Positions 16,671 to 28,280 of a DNA stretch of 64,000 bases are shown here, one piece after another. The translations under genes were made by a program, and so were the position numbers. The notes beneath the pieces were generated by a model that worked only from the letters and a program-made list of their open reading frames with translations, had not been told where the DNA came from and searched no databases. Origin of the DNA: CAISIP01 sp031396205 (GTDB lineage: Bacteria; Pseudomonadota; Gammaproteobacteria; Burkholderiales; Burkholderiaceae_C); NCBI GenBank assembly GCA_031396205.1, contig JANNKH010000028.1, forward strand, positions 1 through 64,000, in the 5' to 3' direction. Numbering within the stretch: position 1 is the stretch's first letter; every line of letters begins with the position of its first letter.

Positions 16671-19600
16671 TCATTGCGGCAGCACTGACGCTGGCGTTGT
16701 CGGCGTCGGCGGCGAAGGGACTCCCGCGGGTTTGCGCGAGCGCCGCATCAACAGGAAAACCGCCGGAACCACGAACATCGACAGCAACGGCGCAGTGATC
16801 ATGCCCCCGACCATCGGCGCCGCAATGCGCTGCATCACCTCCGATCCGGTGCCCGAGCCCCACATGATCGGGAACAGGCCCCCCAGGATCACCGCCACCG
16901 TCATCGCCTTGGGCCGCACCCGCAATACGGCACCGTCGCGGATGGCGTCCAGCAAGTCGTCGTTGGATGTCGTTCCGGCCGCAACGCGCTCGTCCCAGGC
17001 CTGGCGCAGATACAACAGCATGATCACGCCGAACTCGGCGGCGACGCCGGCCAGCGCGATGAAGCCGACCGCACCGGCGACCGACAGGTTGTAGTCGAGC
17101 AGCCACAGCAGCCAGATGCCGCCGATCAGCGCGAACGGCAACGTGGCCATGATCAACAAGGCCTCGTCGAAACGCCGGAACGTCAGGTACAGCAGCACGA
17201 AGATGATGAGCAGCGTGAACGGCACCACCACCTGGAGTTTGGCGGTCGCACGCTCCAGAAATTCGAACTGCCCCGACCAGGACACCGAATAGCCCGCAGG
17301 CAGCGCGACCTTCTCGGCCACCACCCGTTGCATCGCGCGCACCGCCGAGCGCAGATCACGGCCACGGATATCCACATAGACCCAGCCCGACAGGCGCGCA
17401 TTCTCGCTGCGCAACATCGGAGGACCATCGGTGACGCGAATGCTGGCGACGTCGGACAACACCAGGCGCGCGCCGCGCTCGCTGACGATCGGCAGCTTGC
17501 GCAATTTTTCGAGCGAGTCGCGAATCTCGCGCGGATACCGCACATTGATCGGAAACCGTTGTAGCCCCTCGACGGTCTCGCCGATCGTGTCGCCACCCAC
17601 GGCCGACGCGATCACCGCCTGCACATCGGCAATGTTCATGCCAAAGCGTGCCGCCGCGTCGCGGTCGATGGTCACGTCCACATACCGTCCGCCGGTGAGC
17701 CGCTCTGCCAGCGCGCTGCTGACGCCCGGCACCTGTTTGAGCGCCTGCTCGATCTCGCCGCTGATGCGGTCGATCGTTGCCAGATCGGTGCCCGCGACCT
17801 TGACGCCCACCGGGCTCTTGATGCCGGTGGCCAGCATGTCGATCCGGTTGCGGATCGGCGGCACCCAGATGTTGGAGAGGCCCGGTACCCGGACGATGCG
17901 ATCGAGCTCCTCGACCAGTTTGTCCTGGGTCATGCCGGGCCGCCATTGTTCGCGTGGCTTGAACTGGATCGTGGTCTCGAACATCTCCAGCGGCGCCGGG
18001 TCGGTGGCCGTTTCGGCGCGCCCGGCCTTGCCGTAGACGCTCGCCACCTCGGGCACGGTGCGGATCAGCCGGTCTGTCTGCTGCAACAACTCGCCGGCCT
18101 TGCCCGCCGACAAGCCGGGCAGCGCCGAGGGCATGTACAACAAGTCACCCTCGTCCAGCGGCGGCATGAACTCGCCGCCGATGTGCTGCAAGGGCCACAG
18201 ACTGGCCGCCAGGGCCACGACGGCAACTGCCACCGTCAACTTGGGCACTTTGAGCACCAGGTTCAGCAGCGGGCGGTACGCCGCGATCAGCAGGCGGTTC
18301 AGCGGGTTGGCCTTCTCGTGCGGGATACGGCCACGAATCAGGTAGCCCATCAGCACCGGTATCAGCGTGGCCGACAGGCCGGCCGCCGCCGCCATGGCAT
18401 AGGTCTTGGTGAAGGCCAGGGGCGCAAATAGCCGCCCCTCCTGTGCCTCCAGGGTGAACACCGGAATGAACGAGAGCGTGATGATCAACAGCGAGAAGAA
18501 CAGCGCCGGTCCGACTTCGACCGCCGCGTCGCCAATTACCCGCCAGCGCGCCTCACCGTGCAGGTTCTCGCCCGGATGGGCATGGCCCCAGCGCTCCAGG
18601 TGCTTGTGCGCGTTCTCGATCATCACCACCGCAGCGTCGACCATGGCGCCGATCGCAATGGCAATGCCGCCCAGCGACATGATGTTGGCGTTGACGCCCT
18701 GGTAGCGCATCACGATGAAGGCCACCAGGATGCCCAACGGCAGCGAGACAATGGCCACGAAGGCCGATCGCAGGTGAAACAGAAAGACGAAGCAGACCAG
18801 CGCGACAACGAGAAACTCTTCCAGCAGCTTGGTTCCCAGGTTCTGCACCGCGCGCTCGATCAGGCCGGAGCGGTCGTACACCGGCACGATCTCGACGCCC
18901 TTGGGCAGGCTGCCTTGCAACTCCTGAAGCTTGCGCTTGACCGCGGCGATGGTCTCCAGCGCATTCTTGCCCGACCGCATCACGATCACGCCGCCGGCAG
19001 CCTCGCCCTCGCCGTCGAGTTCGCCAATGCCCCGGCGCATGTCCGGTCCAACCTGGATACGGGCTACATCACCCAGGCGCACCGACACACCGGCATCGGT
19101 ACTTCGCAGCGGCACCTGGCGAAAATCTTCCAGCGTCTTGAGGTAACCCGAGACGCGCACCATGTACTCGGCCTCGCCCAGCTCGAGCACCGAGCCGCCG
19201 CTCTCCTGGTTGGCGCGGCGCAAGGCCTCGACCACCTGGGTGTGCGGAATTCGGTAGGCCGCCAGTTTGTCGGGGTCCAGCAGCACCTGGTACTGGCGTA
19301 CCATGCCGCCGACCGACGCGACCTCGGCCACATCGGGCACCGATTTGAGCTCGAACTTGAGGAACCAGTCCTGCAATGCGCGCAGCTGGGACACATCCCG
19401 CGATCCGCTGCGGTCGACCAGCGCATACTGGTAGATCCATCCCACACCCGTCGCATCGGGTCCCAGTTGCGCCTTGGCATTGGCCGGCAGCCGCGCCTGC
19501 ACCTGGCTCAGGTACTCCAGCACCCGCGAACGGGCCCAGTACAGGTCGGTGCCATCCTCGAACAGCACGTAGACGAAACTGTCGCCGAAGAACGAATAAC

Positions 19601-19850
19601 CGCGCACCGTCTTGGCGCCCGGCACCGACAGCATCGTCGTCGTCAACGGGTAGGTGACCTGGTCCTCGACGATGCGCGGCGCCTGGCCGGGGTAGTTGGT
19701 GCGGATGATCACCTGCACATCCGACAGGTCGGGCAGCGCATCGAGCGGCGTGCGGATGACCGAGATCACGCCCCAGGCACAGACCATCAGCGTGGCCAGC
19801 AATACGAGGAAACGATTACCGATCGACCAGCGGATCAAGCCGGCGATCAT
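16671..19850 (-). CDS. cusA: CusA-type Cu(I)/Ag(I) RND efflux pump
   Basis: A 1059-residue inner-membrane RND transporter with the usual 12 helices and two large periplasmic loops. The heavy-metal subgroup is shown by the TM4 segment GAMVDAAVVMIENAHKHLE and by the position of the Met residues that form the CusA metal path (MPPLDEGDLLYM, LEMFETTIQF, DMLATGIKSPVG). It exports Cu(I)/Ag(I) from periplasm or cytoplasm, driven by protons, through CusB and CusC. Its start overlaps the cusB stop (ATGA at 19850-19847). The length matches E. coli CusA. It is the last gene of the unit led by the small secreted protein at 23365. Confidence 0.96.
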   Translation of the reverse strand: MIAGLIRWSIGNRFLVLLATLMVCAWGVISVIRTPLDALPDLSDVQVIIRTNYPGQAPRIVEDQVTYPLTTTMLSVPGAKTVRGYSFFGDSFVYVLFEDGTDLYWARSRVLEYLSQVQARLPANAKAQLGPDATGVGWIYQYALVDRSGSRDVSQLRALQDWFLKFELKSVPDVAEVASVGGMVRQYQVLLDPDKLAAYRIPHTQVVEALRRANQESGGSVLELGEAEYMVRVSGYLKTLEDFRQVPLRSTDAGVSVRLGDVARIQVGPDMRRGIGELDGEGEAAGGVIVMRSGKNALETIAAVKRKLQELQGSLPKGVEIVPVYDRSGLIERAVQNLGTKLLEEFLVVALVCFVFLFHLRSAFVAIVSLPLGILVAFIVMRYQGVNANIMSLGGIAIAIGAMVDAAVVMIENAHKHLERWGHAHPGENLHGEARWRVIGDAAVEVGPALFFSLLIITLSFIPVFTLEAQEGRLFAPLAFTKTYAMAAAAGLSATLIPVLMGYLIRGRIPHEKANPLNRLLIAAYRPLLNLVLKVPKLTVAVAVVALAASLWPLQHIGGEFMPPLDEGDLLYMPSALPGLSAGKAGELLQQTDRLIRTVPEVASVYGKAGRAETATDPAPLEMFETTIQFKPREQWRPGMTQDKLVEELDRIVRVPGLSNIWVPPIRNRIDMLATGIKSPVGVKVAGTDLATIDRISGEIEQALKQVPGVSSALAERLTGGRYVDVTIDRDAAARFGMNIADVQAVIASAVGGDTIGETVEGLQRFPINVRYPREIRDSLEKLRKLPIVSERGARLVLSDVASIRVTDGPPMLRSENARLSGWVYVDIRGRDLRSAVRAMQRVVAEKVALPAGYSVSWSGQFEFLERATAKLQVVVPFTLLIIFVLLYLTFRRFDEALLIMATLPFALIGGIWLLWLLDYNLSVAGAVGFIALAGVAAEFGVIMLLYLRQAWDERVAAGTTSNDDLLDAIRDGAVLRVRPKAMTVAVILGGLFPIMWGSGTGSEVMQRIAAPMVGGMITAPLLSMFVVPAVFLLMRRSRKPAGVPSPPTPTTPASVLPQ

Positions 19851-21496
19851 GGCTTCTTTGCGGGAGTGGCGGGCATTGCTGCTGCGCCTGGCCGTTGGGG
19901 ATCGGGCGCACGCAGCCGCACGCTGGCCAGCTGCGGCAGACCATCGGCATCCATGCCGAACGAGAAGTCCACCGAGTCACCGACCGCCACACCCCGTGGC
20001 GCCCCGGCGCGCGGCAGCTTGAAATCCATCGTCATCGACCCCCACTTCAGCGACGGGATCGGTCCGTGCGACAAGGTCAGGCTGTCGCGCCCGATCGCCT
20101 CGACCCGACCCTCGCCCACATGCTGCGCGGCGGCAGCGGCAGCGGGCGCGGGTTCGGCATTGAGCCGGGCCTCGACCCCTTTCAGGCTGGCTTCCGAATC
20201 GATCAGGAATTGCGACGACACCACCACCCGCTGGCCGGCCTGCAAGCCCTTCGTGATTTCCGTCTGTCCGCCAGTCTCGATGCCGATCACCACCTGCGCC
20301 GGCCGGAAACGGCCATCGGGCAGGGCCAGCATCACCAGCGTGCGCTTGCCGGTCTGGATGATGGCCTCGGTCGGCACCACCAGCGCCCGGCCACCGCGCA
20401 TGTCCATGAACTGCATCTGCACGAACATGCCTGGCACCAACCGCCCGCCCGGGTTGGCCAGTTCCATGCGCGCCTTGACGGTCCGGGTCGTGGTGTCCAC
20501 ATCCGGCAAGATCGCCTGCACACGCCCGTTGAACCGGACCCCCGGAACGGCGGACGTGGTCGCGATCACCCTGGCACCTGGACGCAACAACGCAAGCTGG
20601 CTTTCCGGCACTTCTCCCTGCGCCCAGACACTGCCGGTGCCGTTGATGCGAAACAGCGTTGCACCGGCCATCACCGCCATGCCTTCGCGCGCCATCAGCT
20701 CGGTCACCACACCGCCGATGGGCGCCGTCAACGCAAAGCGCGGCTGGGTCTGCCCGCTGCGTTCCACCGCGGCGATCTGCGCCTCGCCCATGCCAACCTG
20801 GCGCATGCGCTGGCGCGCACCATCGACCAGGCTCGCGATCTCCGTACCCTGCATGCGGCGCACCGACAAAAACTCCTCCTGCGCGGCGATCCACTCCGGC
20901 ACATAGATCTCGGCCAGCACCTGGCCGGCTCGAACCCGGTCCAACGTTGCCCGCACCAGCAGTTTCTCGACATAGCCGGCTGCCCGCGCCTGCACGATGA
21001 CCTGGTCGCGCTCGTTCCAGACGATGGATCCGACGGCCGTCACCTCGGGGGCCAGCTGCGCCTCGACCACCTCTGCGCTGCGCAGCCCCAGATTCTGCTG
21101 GATGCGCGGGCTTACCGCCACGCTGCTGGCATCGGCGTTGCCGGCATCGGCGTATACCGGTACCAGCATCATGTCCATGAACGGCGACTTGGCCGGCTTG
21201 TCGAACTTGTTGCCGGGCACCATCGGGTCGTGGTAGTACAACACCGTGCGACCGGTCGCCGGGTCGACGTCGCCGGCCTTGATGCCGCTGCCGATGTGGC
21301 GCCGAGTCGCCGCTTCGCCCTGCGCGATGCCTTGCGGCAAGGCTTGCGGAGCAGGCTGCGAGTCAGCGGGCGATACGACGCCCACGGCGGGCAGCTGCGC
21401 CATGCCGCGTTGCACACCCAGGCGGTACAGCGCGTAACCGGTCCCTGCCAATCCCAGGACGGCAAGCAGAGCGATCAGTCCCGTCATCCTTTTCAT
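19847..21496 (-). CDS. cusB: CusB-type membrane fusion protein with a C-terminal CusF domain
   Basis: A 549-residue periplasmic adaptor. The start at 21496 overlaps the cusC stop. After the N-terminal anchor (MTGLIALLAVLGLAGTGYAL) a metal segment YYHDPMVPGNKFDKPAKSPF with Met residues MDMM (about 84-116) matches the N-terminal CusB metal-transfer region. The barrel, lipoyl-like and hairpin domains follow. The C-terminus carries a complete CusF-like OB fold (about 465-540) with LSHGPIPSLKWGSMTMDF, including the Trp that stacks on Cu(I) in CusF. Such fusions dispense with a free chaperone, yet a separate CusF is also encoded at 6178-6468. It passes metal to CusA. Confidence 0.94.
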   Translation of the reverse strand: MKRMTGLIALLAVLGLAGTGYALYRLGVQRGMAQLPAVGVVSPADSQPAPQALPQGIAQGEAATRRHIGSGIKAGDVDPATGRTVLYYHDPMVPGNKFDKPAKSPFMDMMLVPVYADAGNADASSVAVSPRIQQNLGLRSAEVVEAQLAPEVTAVGSIVWNERDQVIVQARAAGYVEKLLVRATLDRVRAGQVLAEIYVPEWIAAQEEFLSVRRMQGTEIASLVDGARQRMRQVGMGEAQIAAVERSGQTQPRFALTAPIGGVVTELMAREGMAVMAGATLFRINGTGSVWAQGEVPESQLALLRPGARVIATTSAVPGVRFNGRVQAILPDVDTTTRTVKARMELANPGGRLVPGMFVQMQFMDMRGGRALVVPTEAIIQTGKRTLVMLALPDGRFRPAQVVIGIETGGQTEITKGLQAGQRVVVSSQFLIDSEASLKGVEARLNAEPAPAAAAAAQHVGEGRVEAIGRDSLTLSHGPIPSLKWGSMTMDFKLPRAGAPRGVAVGDSVDFSFGMDADGLPQLASVRLRAPDPQRPGAAAMPATPAKKP

Positions 21497-22785
21497 GGCT
21501 TTTGCTCCGTGCGCGCAGACAGGTCCCGATCGGCCGGAAGCAGGAACTCCATGCCCGCCCACAGGGACGCGGTTTCGATTTCCAGTCGCAGACGGTCGAG
21601 GGCGGTATCGATCTCCATGCGCCGGGCTTCCAGTACCGACACCAGGGGCGCCGCGCCGCCACGATAGGACGCCAAGGTGGCGCGGGTACGCTCGCGCGCC
21701 AGCGGCATCAGCGTGGAGTCAAATAGTGTGAGCCGTTCCTGGTTGACATGCCACGACGCAAGCATGGCGCGGCCTTGCGCAACCAGTTCGCGCAGCGCTT
21801 CCGCGCGCTCTTCGCGCCGTTGCTCCACTACGGCCAGGGCGCCGGCAAGTTCGCGGTCCTGGCGCTTCGCCTGGTCCCAGTGCAGTGGCAGCGACAGGTT
21901 GACCGATGCCAGGTTGGAGTAGGCAGGGCCGCGTTGGCTGAACATCACCTCAATGCTCCAGTCGGCGCGTTTGCCGGTTCGCGCAATCTCGGCTTGGGCC
22001 AACGCGATGGCCACCTGGCGATCCAACTGAACCATGCGCGGGTGGTGTTCCAGTTGCGCATCCAGACCGGGCAGCGTCAGGCGCAATCGGTCCGTGGCAG
22101 GGGGCAACGCCAATGGTTGCTCCGCATCGGCACCAATCCAGCGTGCCAATTGTGTGCGCGCTGTCGCAATCCGGCGCTGGGTCTGCAGTACCTCGTCGTC
22201 GATCCGTGCCACGGCCAATCGCGCCGCGAACACATCGGCCTGCGCCCCCCGCCCGCCGCGGTAGGTTGCCTGCGCTGCATCGATCTGCAATGTCGCCTCG
22301 GTCCGTTGCACGGCCAGCGCGTCGCGCAGCCGCTCCCAATAATGGAGTTCCAGCCAGGCGACGGCCGTGCTGCGGCGAAGGTCAAGCAGCGCAACGGCAC
22401 GACCTGCCGCGCCAGCATCGGCTTCCCGGTCAAAGCGCGCCGCCCGCGCCGCGCGCTTGTCCGATCGGGTGAATTCCTGCATCACACCGACCGAACGCAT
22501 GGTCATGAAATCGCGCGTCAGCGCGAAACGATCCGGGCCATCGACCGGCAGGTTGGTGATGCCCGCCCGCAAGACCGGGTCGGGCAATTGCCCTGCAGCA
22601 ATGGCCATCTCGCGCGCAGCCTGTACGGCAGCATCCTGGGCGGGTAATTGGTGCGACCGCGCCTGTGCGCGCTCCAATGCAGACTCCAGCGTCAACGCGG
22701 CCTGCGCTTGCGCAGCCGCCACCCAACACCATGCACACAAAAGCAGGCACTGCCACCGCCAGCGCGCCATACAACGAATTGACAT
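21493..22785 (-). CDS. cusC: CusC-type outer membrane efflux channel
   Basis: A 430-residue TolC-family outer-membrane protein. The start at 22785 follows AAGGAG; longer in-frame starts lack such a site. A signal peptide ends near AAAQAQAALTLESALERA. No lipobox Cys stands at the cleavage site, unlike E. coli CusC. Paired helical repeats are visible, including QLPDPVLRAGITNLPVDGPD and the second half RGPAYSNLASVNLSLPLHWD. The stop overlaps the cusB start (ATGA). It should complete the CusCBA conduit across the envelope. Its sequence is clearly different from the lipoprotein channel encoded at 2572-4029. Confidence 0.92.
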   Translation of the reverse strand: MSIRCMARWRWQCLLLCAWCWVAAAQAQAALTLESALERAQARSHQLPAQDAAVQAAREMAIAAGQLPDPVLRAGITNLPVDGPDRFALTRDFMTMRSVGVMQEFTRSDKRAARAARFDREADAGAAGRAVALLDLRRSTAVAWLELHYWERLRDALAVQRTEATLQIDAAQATYRGGRGAQADVFAARLAVARIDDEVLQTQRRIATARTQLARWIGADAEQPLALPPATDRLRLTLPGLDAQLEHHPRMVQLDRQVAIALAQAEIARTGKRADWSIEVMFSQRGPAYSNLASVNLSLPLHWDQAKRQDRELAGALAVVEQRREERAEALRELVAQGRAMLASWHVNQERLTLFDSTLMPLARERTRATLASYRGGAAPLVSVLEARRMEIDTALDRLRLEIETASLWAGMEFLLPADRDLSARTEQKP

Positions 22786-22921
22786 ACTTTTCTCCTTCAC
22801 ACGACCCCGGTTTGTCGGACCCGCGCGCACCTGGATCGACCGCTCAGGTCGCCATCAGGGGCAGGGGCTTGTCGACAGGCGTGCCAATCCGGGCCAGGGC
22901 CCGGTGGCTCCCAGCGCAGAT

Positions 22922-23365
22922 TCAGGTTCTGCGCACGCAGTGCAGGATTGCGTGCGGGGGCGATGCCAGAGCCAGCGCGCTGGCCATGGCCGCCGATGCG
23001 CGCCGCGTCGGCGGCGTGACGATGCTCGCAGGTTTCACCCCATACAGGGCCGACAAAACCACTGCCGGCACAACGACGGAGGAACTCTGGTCACCCTGGG
23101 TGCCGATCTTGCAATGCTCGGCGCACACCATGTCCTGCCCATAGGCGGACAGGCTTTCCATCGAAGTACAGTCCGGCGGATGTCCCGCATCGGTCACCTC
23201 CAAGCCGATGTCCGCAACCGCTTGCGTTGCGGCACGCGCCGCGATGAATCCGCTTTGCCCTGCGCCAGCGGTCGGCATGCAGGCATGGGACATGATGGCC
23301 CACTGCGCCAAAACCAGCATGACAACCAGGCTCCTGGCGACATGCCGCAGCTGGCTGCAACTCAT
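22922..23365 (-). CDS. Small secreted protein heading the CusCBA unit
   Basis: A 147-residue protein with a signal segment (SLVVMLVLAQWAIMSHA) followed by CMPTAGAG, the same signal-plus-ACMP pattern as the protein encoded at 12891-13352. The mature part has CxxH-like clusters (DCTSMES and VCAEHCKIG) that could bind Cu(I) or form disulphides, and an Ala/Val-rich C-terminus. It lies 136 bases upstream of cusC on the same strand and is probably co-transcribed. I know similar small Cys/His proteins upstream of metal RND genes, but no characterised function. Confidence 0.6.
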   Translation of the reverse strand: MSCSQLRHVARSLVVMLVLAQWAIMSHACMPTAGAGQSGFIAARAATQAVADIGLEVTDAGHPPDCTSMESLSAYGQDMVCAEHCKIGTQGDQSSSVVVPAVVLSALYGVKPASIVTPPTRRASAAMASALALASPPHAILHCVRRT

Positions 23366-23560
23366 TGCGATGGACTCCGAACAGGCTGCACGCGATCAGC
23401 ACCGCCCGCGGGCAAGACGCCAGCCGCGCGGCGGCCGCCATGGCTCAGATCAGAAAGGTTTCGCATGAAAGTAGAGGTGACAGTTGGCGATTCGAGCGGC
23501 TTGGACGACCAGAGTTCCCGATTCTATCGATCAAGCTGCAACAGTCGCCCGACTTTGCCG

Positions 23561-24469
23561 TCACAGCACACGTCGCCACCATTCACCCTCGAACTCAGCG
23601 GCCAGCCAATCAATGAAGTGGCTGACCTTGGATGGCACTAGTTTGGGCGACGGGAACACCGCATGCAACTCCTGCGCCGGCAGGGCATGGTCGACCAACA
23701 CCTGGCGCACCAAGCCGCTGGCCACGGACGGTCCGGCCACATACCAGGGCAAAATGGCCAGCCCCAGTGCGGCGATGCTGGCATCGAGTACCGCAGACAA
23801 GCTGTTGGAACGCAAATGGCCCTGCACCGGGACCGAGCGTTCCTTTCCGCCCGGCGGTGTCAGGCTCCAGCGGGCGTCACCCTGAACACTGCTGTAGATC
23901 AGGCAATCGTGACGGGCCAGGTCACTTGCCTTGCGCACCGCGCCCCGCGCTTGAAGGTAGTCGGGTGCGGCGACCATGAGCCAGGGATTGATGCCCAGGT
24001 AGCGCGCGCCCAGCGTCGAATCGGCCAGACGCCCCATGCGCAGCGCGACATCCACACCCTGCTCGACGAGATTGACATACCGATCGTCAAAACTCAGATC
24101 GACCACGATCTTCGGATTGCCGCGCATGTAGCGCAGCACCAGCGGAACCATTACGCGCCGGCCGAACGCCACGGAGGTACTGATGCGCAGCGTGCCGCCG
24201 ATCTCGCTTTGCACCAATGTGGCCAGGTTCTCGGCTTCGTCGATGGCACGGGCAATACCCAGGCAGCGTTCGTAGTACAGCCGACCCACTTCGGTCGGCG
24301 TCACGCCGCGGGTCGAGCGATGCAGCAAACGCGCGCCCAGGCGCCGTTCGGTGGCCGCCAGCGCCTTGGTTGCCGTCGGCTGCGTAATGCCGAGTTCGGC
24401 GGCGCCACGGCTGAAGCTGCCGGTCTCGACCACGCGAATGAACAGTTGCAGGCTGGAGACGCGATCCAT
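23561..24469 (-). CDS. LysR-type regulator divergent from gcl
   Basis: A 302-residue LysR-family transcription regulator. The N-terminal winged helix-turn-helix (LQLFIRVVETGSFSRGAAEL, GITQPTATKALAATERRL) is intact, and the C-terminal substrate-binding domain begins near GGTLRISTSVAFG. It is transcribed away from gcl with a 122-base spacer holding a perfect inverted repeat (24498-24514) in the place expected of a LysR box. It therefore most likely controls the gcl-hyi-glxR operon and itself, in response to a glyoxylate-pathway intermediate; the effector is inferred. A decayed copy of its N-terminal coding region and this spacer lies at 30540-30822. Confidence 0.9.
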   Translation of the reverse strand: MDRVSSLQLFIRVVETGSFSRGAAELGITQPTATKALAATERRLGARLLHRSTRGVTPTEVGRLYYERCLGIARAIDEAENLATLVQSEIGGTLRISTSVAFGRRVMVPLVLRYMRGNPKIVVDLSFDDRYVNLVEQGVDVALRMGRLADSTLGARYLGINPWLMVAAPDYLQARGAVRKASDLARHDCLIYSSVQGDARWSLTPPGGKERSVPVQGHLRSNSLSAVLDASIAALGLAILPWYVAGPSVASGLVRQVLVDHALPAQELHAVFPSPKLVPSKVSHFIDWLAAEFEGEWWRRVL

Positions 24470-24497
24470 GCGCCACTGTACCGCGATCCGGGCCCCC

Positions 24498-24514
24498 TAT
24501 TCCACCACGGAATA
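24498..24514. promoter_or_regulatory. Candidate LysR operator between the regulator and gcl
   Basis: TATTCC-ACCAC-GGAATA is a perfect 6-bp inverted repeat. The inner TTCCACCACGGAA fits the T-N11-A LysR box. It lies 29 bases from the regulator start and about 78 bases upstream of gcl. Confidence 0.6.
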
Positions 24515-24591
24515 GTAGTTATCGACGGACTGGCGTTCACAGTCGGGCCACGCCGAACGAACATCGCAGTCAACAGTAGAAGGAGAGATTC

Positions 24592-26382
<1,791 letters not shown>

Positions 26383-26396
26383 ACGGAGTAACCAAC

Positions 26397-27176
26397 ATGC
26401 CCCGATTTGCCGCCAACTTGACGATGCTCTTCACCGAGCATCCTTTCCTGGACCGCTTCGAACAGGCCGCCAAGGCCGGATTCAAGGCCGTGGAGTTCCT
26501 GTTCCCCTATGCCTGGCCTGCCCAAGAAATCCGGCAGCGGCTCGACGCCCACACGCTCGAACTGGTGCTGCACAACCTGCCGGCTGGAGACTGGGACGCC
26601 GGCGAACGCGGCATCGCCTGCCACCCCGAGCGCGTGGCCGAGTTCCGCGACGGCGTGGCCAAGGCGATCGGCTATGCCCAGGTACTGGGCGTGCCGCGGC
26701 TCAACTGCCTGGCTGGCAAGGCCCCCGCCGGCGTGGCCGCCGACCTGCTGCGCAAGACCCTGGTCGAGAACGTTCGATTCGCGGCTGCCGAATTCAAGCA
26801 GGCGGGACTCAGGCTGCTGATCGAACCCATCAACACCTTTGATATTCCCGGCTTCTACCTTACCGGTACCGCGCAGGCCCTGTCCATTCTGGACGAGGTC
26901 GGCGCCGATAACGCGTTCGTTCAATACGACATCTACCACATGCAGCGCATGGAAGGCGAACTGGCTGCAAGCATGCAAATGAACCTGGCGCGCATCGGCC
27001 ACATCCAGCTGGCCGACAACCCCGGGCGCCATGAGCCGGGTAGCGGCGAAATCAACTACGCATTCCTGTTCGCCCACCTCGACCGCATCGGCTACACCGG
27101 CTGGATCGGCTGCGAATACAAGCCCGCGACCACCACGCAAGCGTGCCTGGGTTGGCGCCAGCAGCTGGCCGGGTGA
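26397..27176 (+). CDS. hyi: Hydroxypyruvate isomerase
   Basis: A 259-residue TIM-barrel enzyme of the xylose-isomerase-like family. It interconverts hydroxypyruvate and tartronate semialdehyde. The motifs LLIEPINTFDIPGFYLT, FVQYDIYHMQRMEGEL and GHIQLADNPGRHEPG carry the acidic and His residues of the metal site. GEINYAFLF and IGCEYKP near the C-terminus complete it. It starts 14 bases after the gcl stop, within the same operon as gcl and glxR, exactly the neighbours expected for glyoxylate catabolism. Confidence 0.94.
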   Translation: MPRFAANLTMLFTEHPFLDRFEQAAKAGFKAVEFLFPYAWPAQEIRQRLDAHTLELVLHNLPAGDWDAGERGIACHPERVAEFRDGVAKAIGYAQVLGVPRLNCLAGKAPAGVAADLLRKTLVENVRFAAAEFKQAGLRLLIEPINTFDIPGFYLTGTAQALSILDEVGADNAFVQYDIYHMQRMEGELAASMQMNLARIGHIQLADNPGRHEPGSGEINYAFLFAHLDRIGYTGWIGCEYKPATTTQACLGWRQQLAG

Positions 27177-27221
27177 GTCCTGGCCGAAACAACGCCCTTG
27201 CAGGCACAAACGGATCCACGT

Positions 27222-28127
27222 ATGACAAACCAGACTCTCAAAATCGGCTTCATCGGACTGGGCATCATGGGAACACCCATGGCAGGCCATCTCATTCGAG
27301 GCGGCCATCGGCTGTTCGTCCATACCCGCAGCAAGACGCCACGGGAGATCGCATCCAGCAGCGCAACGGCGTGTCCCGATGCCAAGAGCGTCGCCGAGCA
27401 CGCCGACATCATCATCACCATGCTGCCGGATACACCCGACGTTGGCGAGGTGCTGTTCGGCGAAACCGGTGTCGCGCACGGTTTGAGTGCCGCCAAGACG
27501 GTTGTCGATATGTCCTCCATCTCGCCGGTCCAGACCAAGGAGTACGCCAAAAGAATCGAGGCGCTGGGCTGCGACTACCTGGATGCGCCGGTGTCCGGTG
27601 GCGAGGTCGGCGCCAGGAACGCGGCGCTGTCGATCATGGTGGGCGGCAAGCCCGGGGTGTTCGAGCGCATCAAGCCGGTGTTCGAGCTGTTGGGCAAGAA
27701 CATCACGCTGGTGGGCGCCAGCGGCGACGGCCAGACCTGCAAGGTCGCCAACCAGATCGTGGTGGCCCTCACCATCAACGCGGTTGCCGAAGGCCTGCTG
27801 TTCGCCGCCAGGGCGGGCGCCGATCCGGCGACAGTGCGCCAGGCCCTGATGGGCGGCCTGGCGACCTCGCGCATCCTGGACATCCTGGGCGAGCGCATGG
27901 TCAAGCGCAGCGTCGAACCGGGCTTTCGCATTGCGCTGCACCAAAAGGACCTGAACCTGGCGCTGGGGGCGGCCAGGTCCATGGGTCTGGCCTTGCCCGG
28001 CACGTCAACCGCGCAGCAATTATTCAGCGCCTGCGTTTCGCACGGTGGCGCGGCCTGGGACCACTCGGGCATGGTACGCGCGCTGGAAAAACTGTCGAAC
28101 TTCGAGATCGGCCAGAAGCTCGCCTGA
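27222..28127 (+). CDS. glxR: Tartronate semialdehyde reductase
   Basis: A 301-residue beta-hydroxyacid dehydrogenase that reduces tartronate semialdehyde to glycerate. The start at 27222 (MTNQTLKIGFIGLGIMG) puts the NAD(P)-binding motif at the N-terminus. The substrate signature DYLDAPVSGGEVGARNAALS and the catalytic Lys region CKVANQIVVALTINAV are both present. A spacer of 45 bases separates it from hyi. With gcl and hyi it completes the route glyoxylate to glycerate. Confidence 0.95.
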   Translation: MTNQTLKIGFIGLGIMGTPMAGHLIRGGHRLFVHTRSKTPREIASSSATACPDAKSVAEHADIIITMLPDTPDVGEVLFGETGVAHGLSAAKTVVDMSSISPVQTKEYAKRIEALGCDYLDAPVSGGEVGARNAALSIMVGGKPGVFERIKPVFELLGKNITLVGASGDGQTCKVANQIVVALTINAVAEGLLFAARAGADPATVRQALMGGLATSRILDILGERMVKRSVEPGFRIALHQKDLNLALGAARSMGLALPGTSTAQQLFSACVSHGGAAWDHSGMVRALEKLSNFEIGQKLA

Positions 28128-28280
28128 GGCGCTTGCATCGACCGCCGACGCGGCATCCGCGTCCGCATCCGCAGGATTTGCCGCGTCAGGCGCTGCCGAT
28201 GGCAGGGCGAATCGGTCCGGTGTCGTCGGGCCCTGACACCCAAAGCGTGTTGGACGGCCACGTTGCTGTCAGCGGCCGCA

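Noticed and set aside
18558..20906. A 782-codon plus-strand frame
   Set aside because: It lies opposite cusA and cusB and crosses their junction. It has no domain, and the cus genes are certain.
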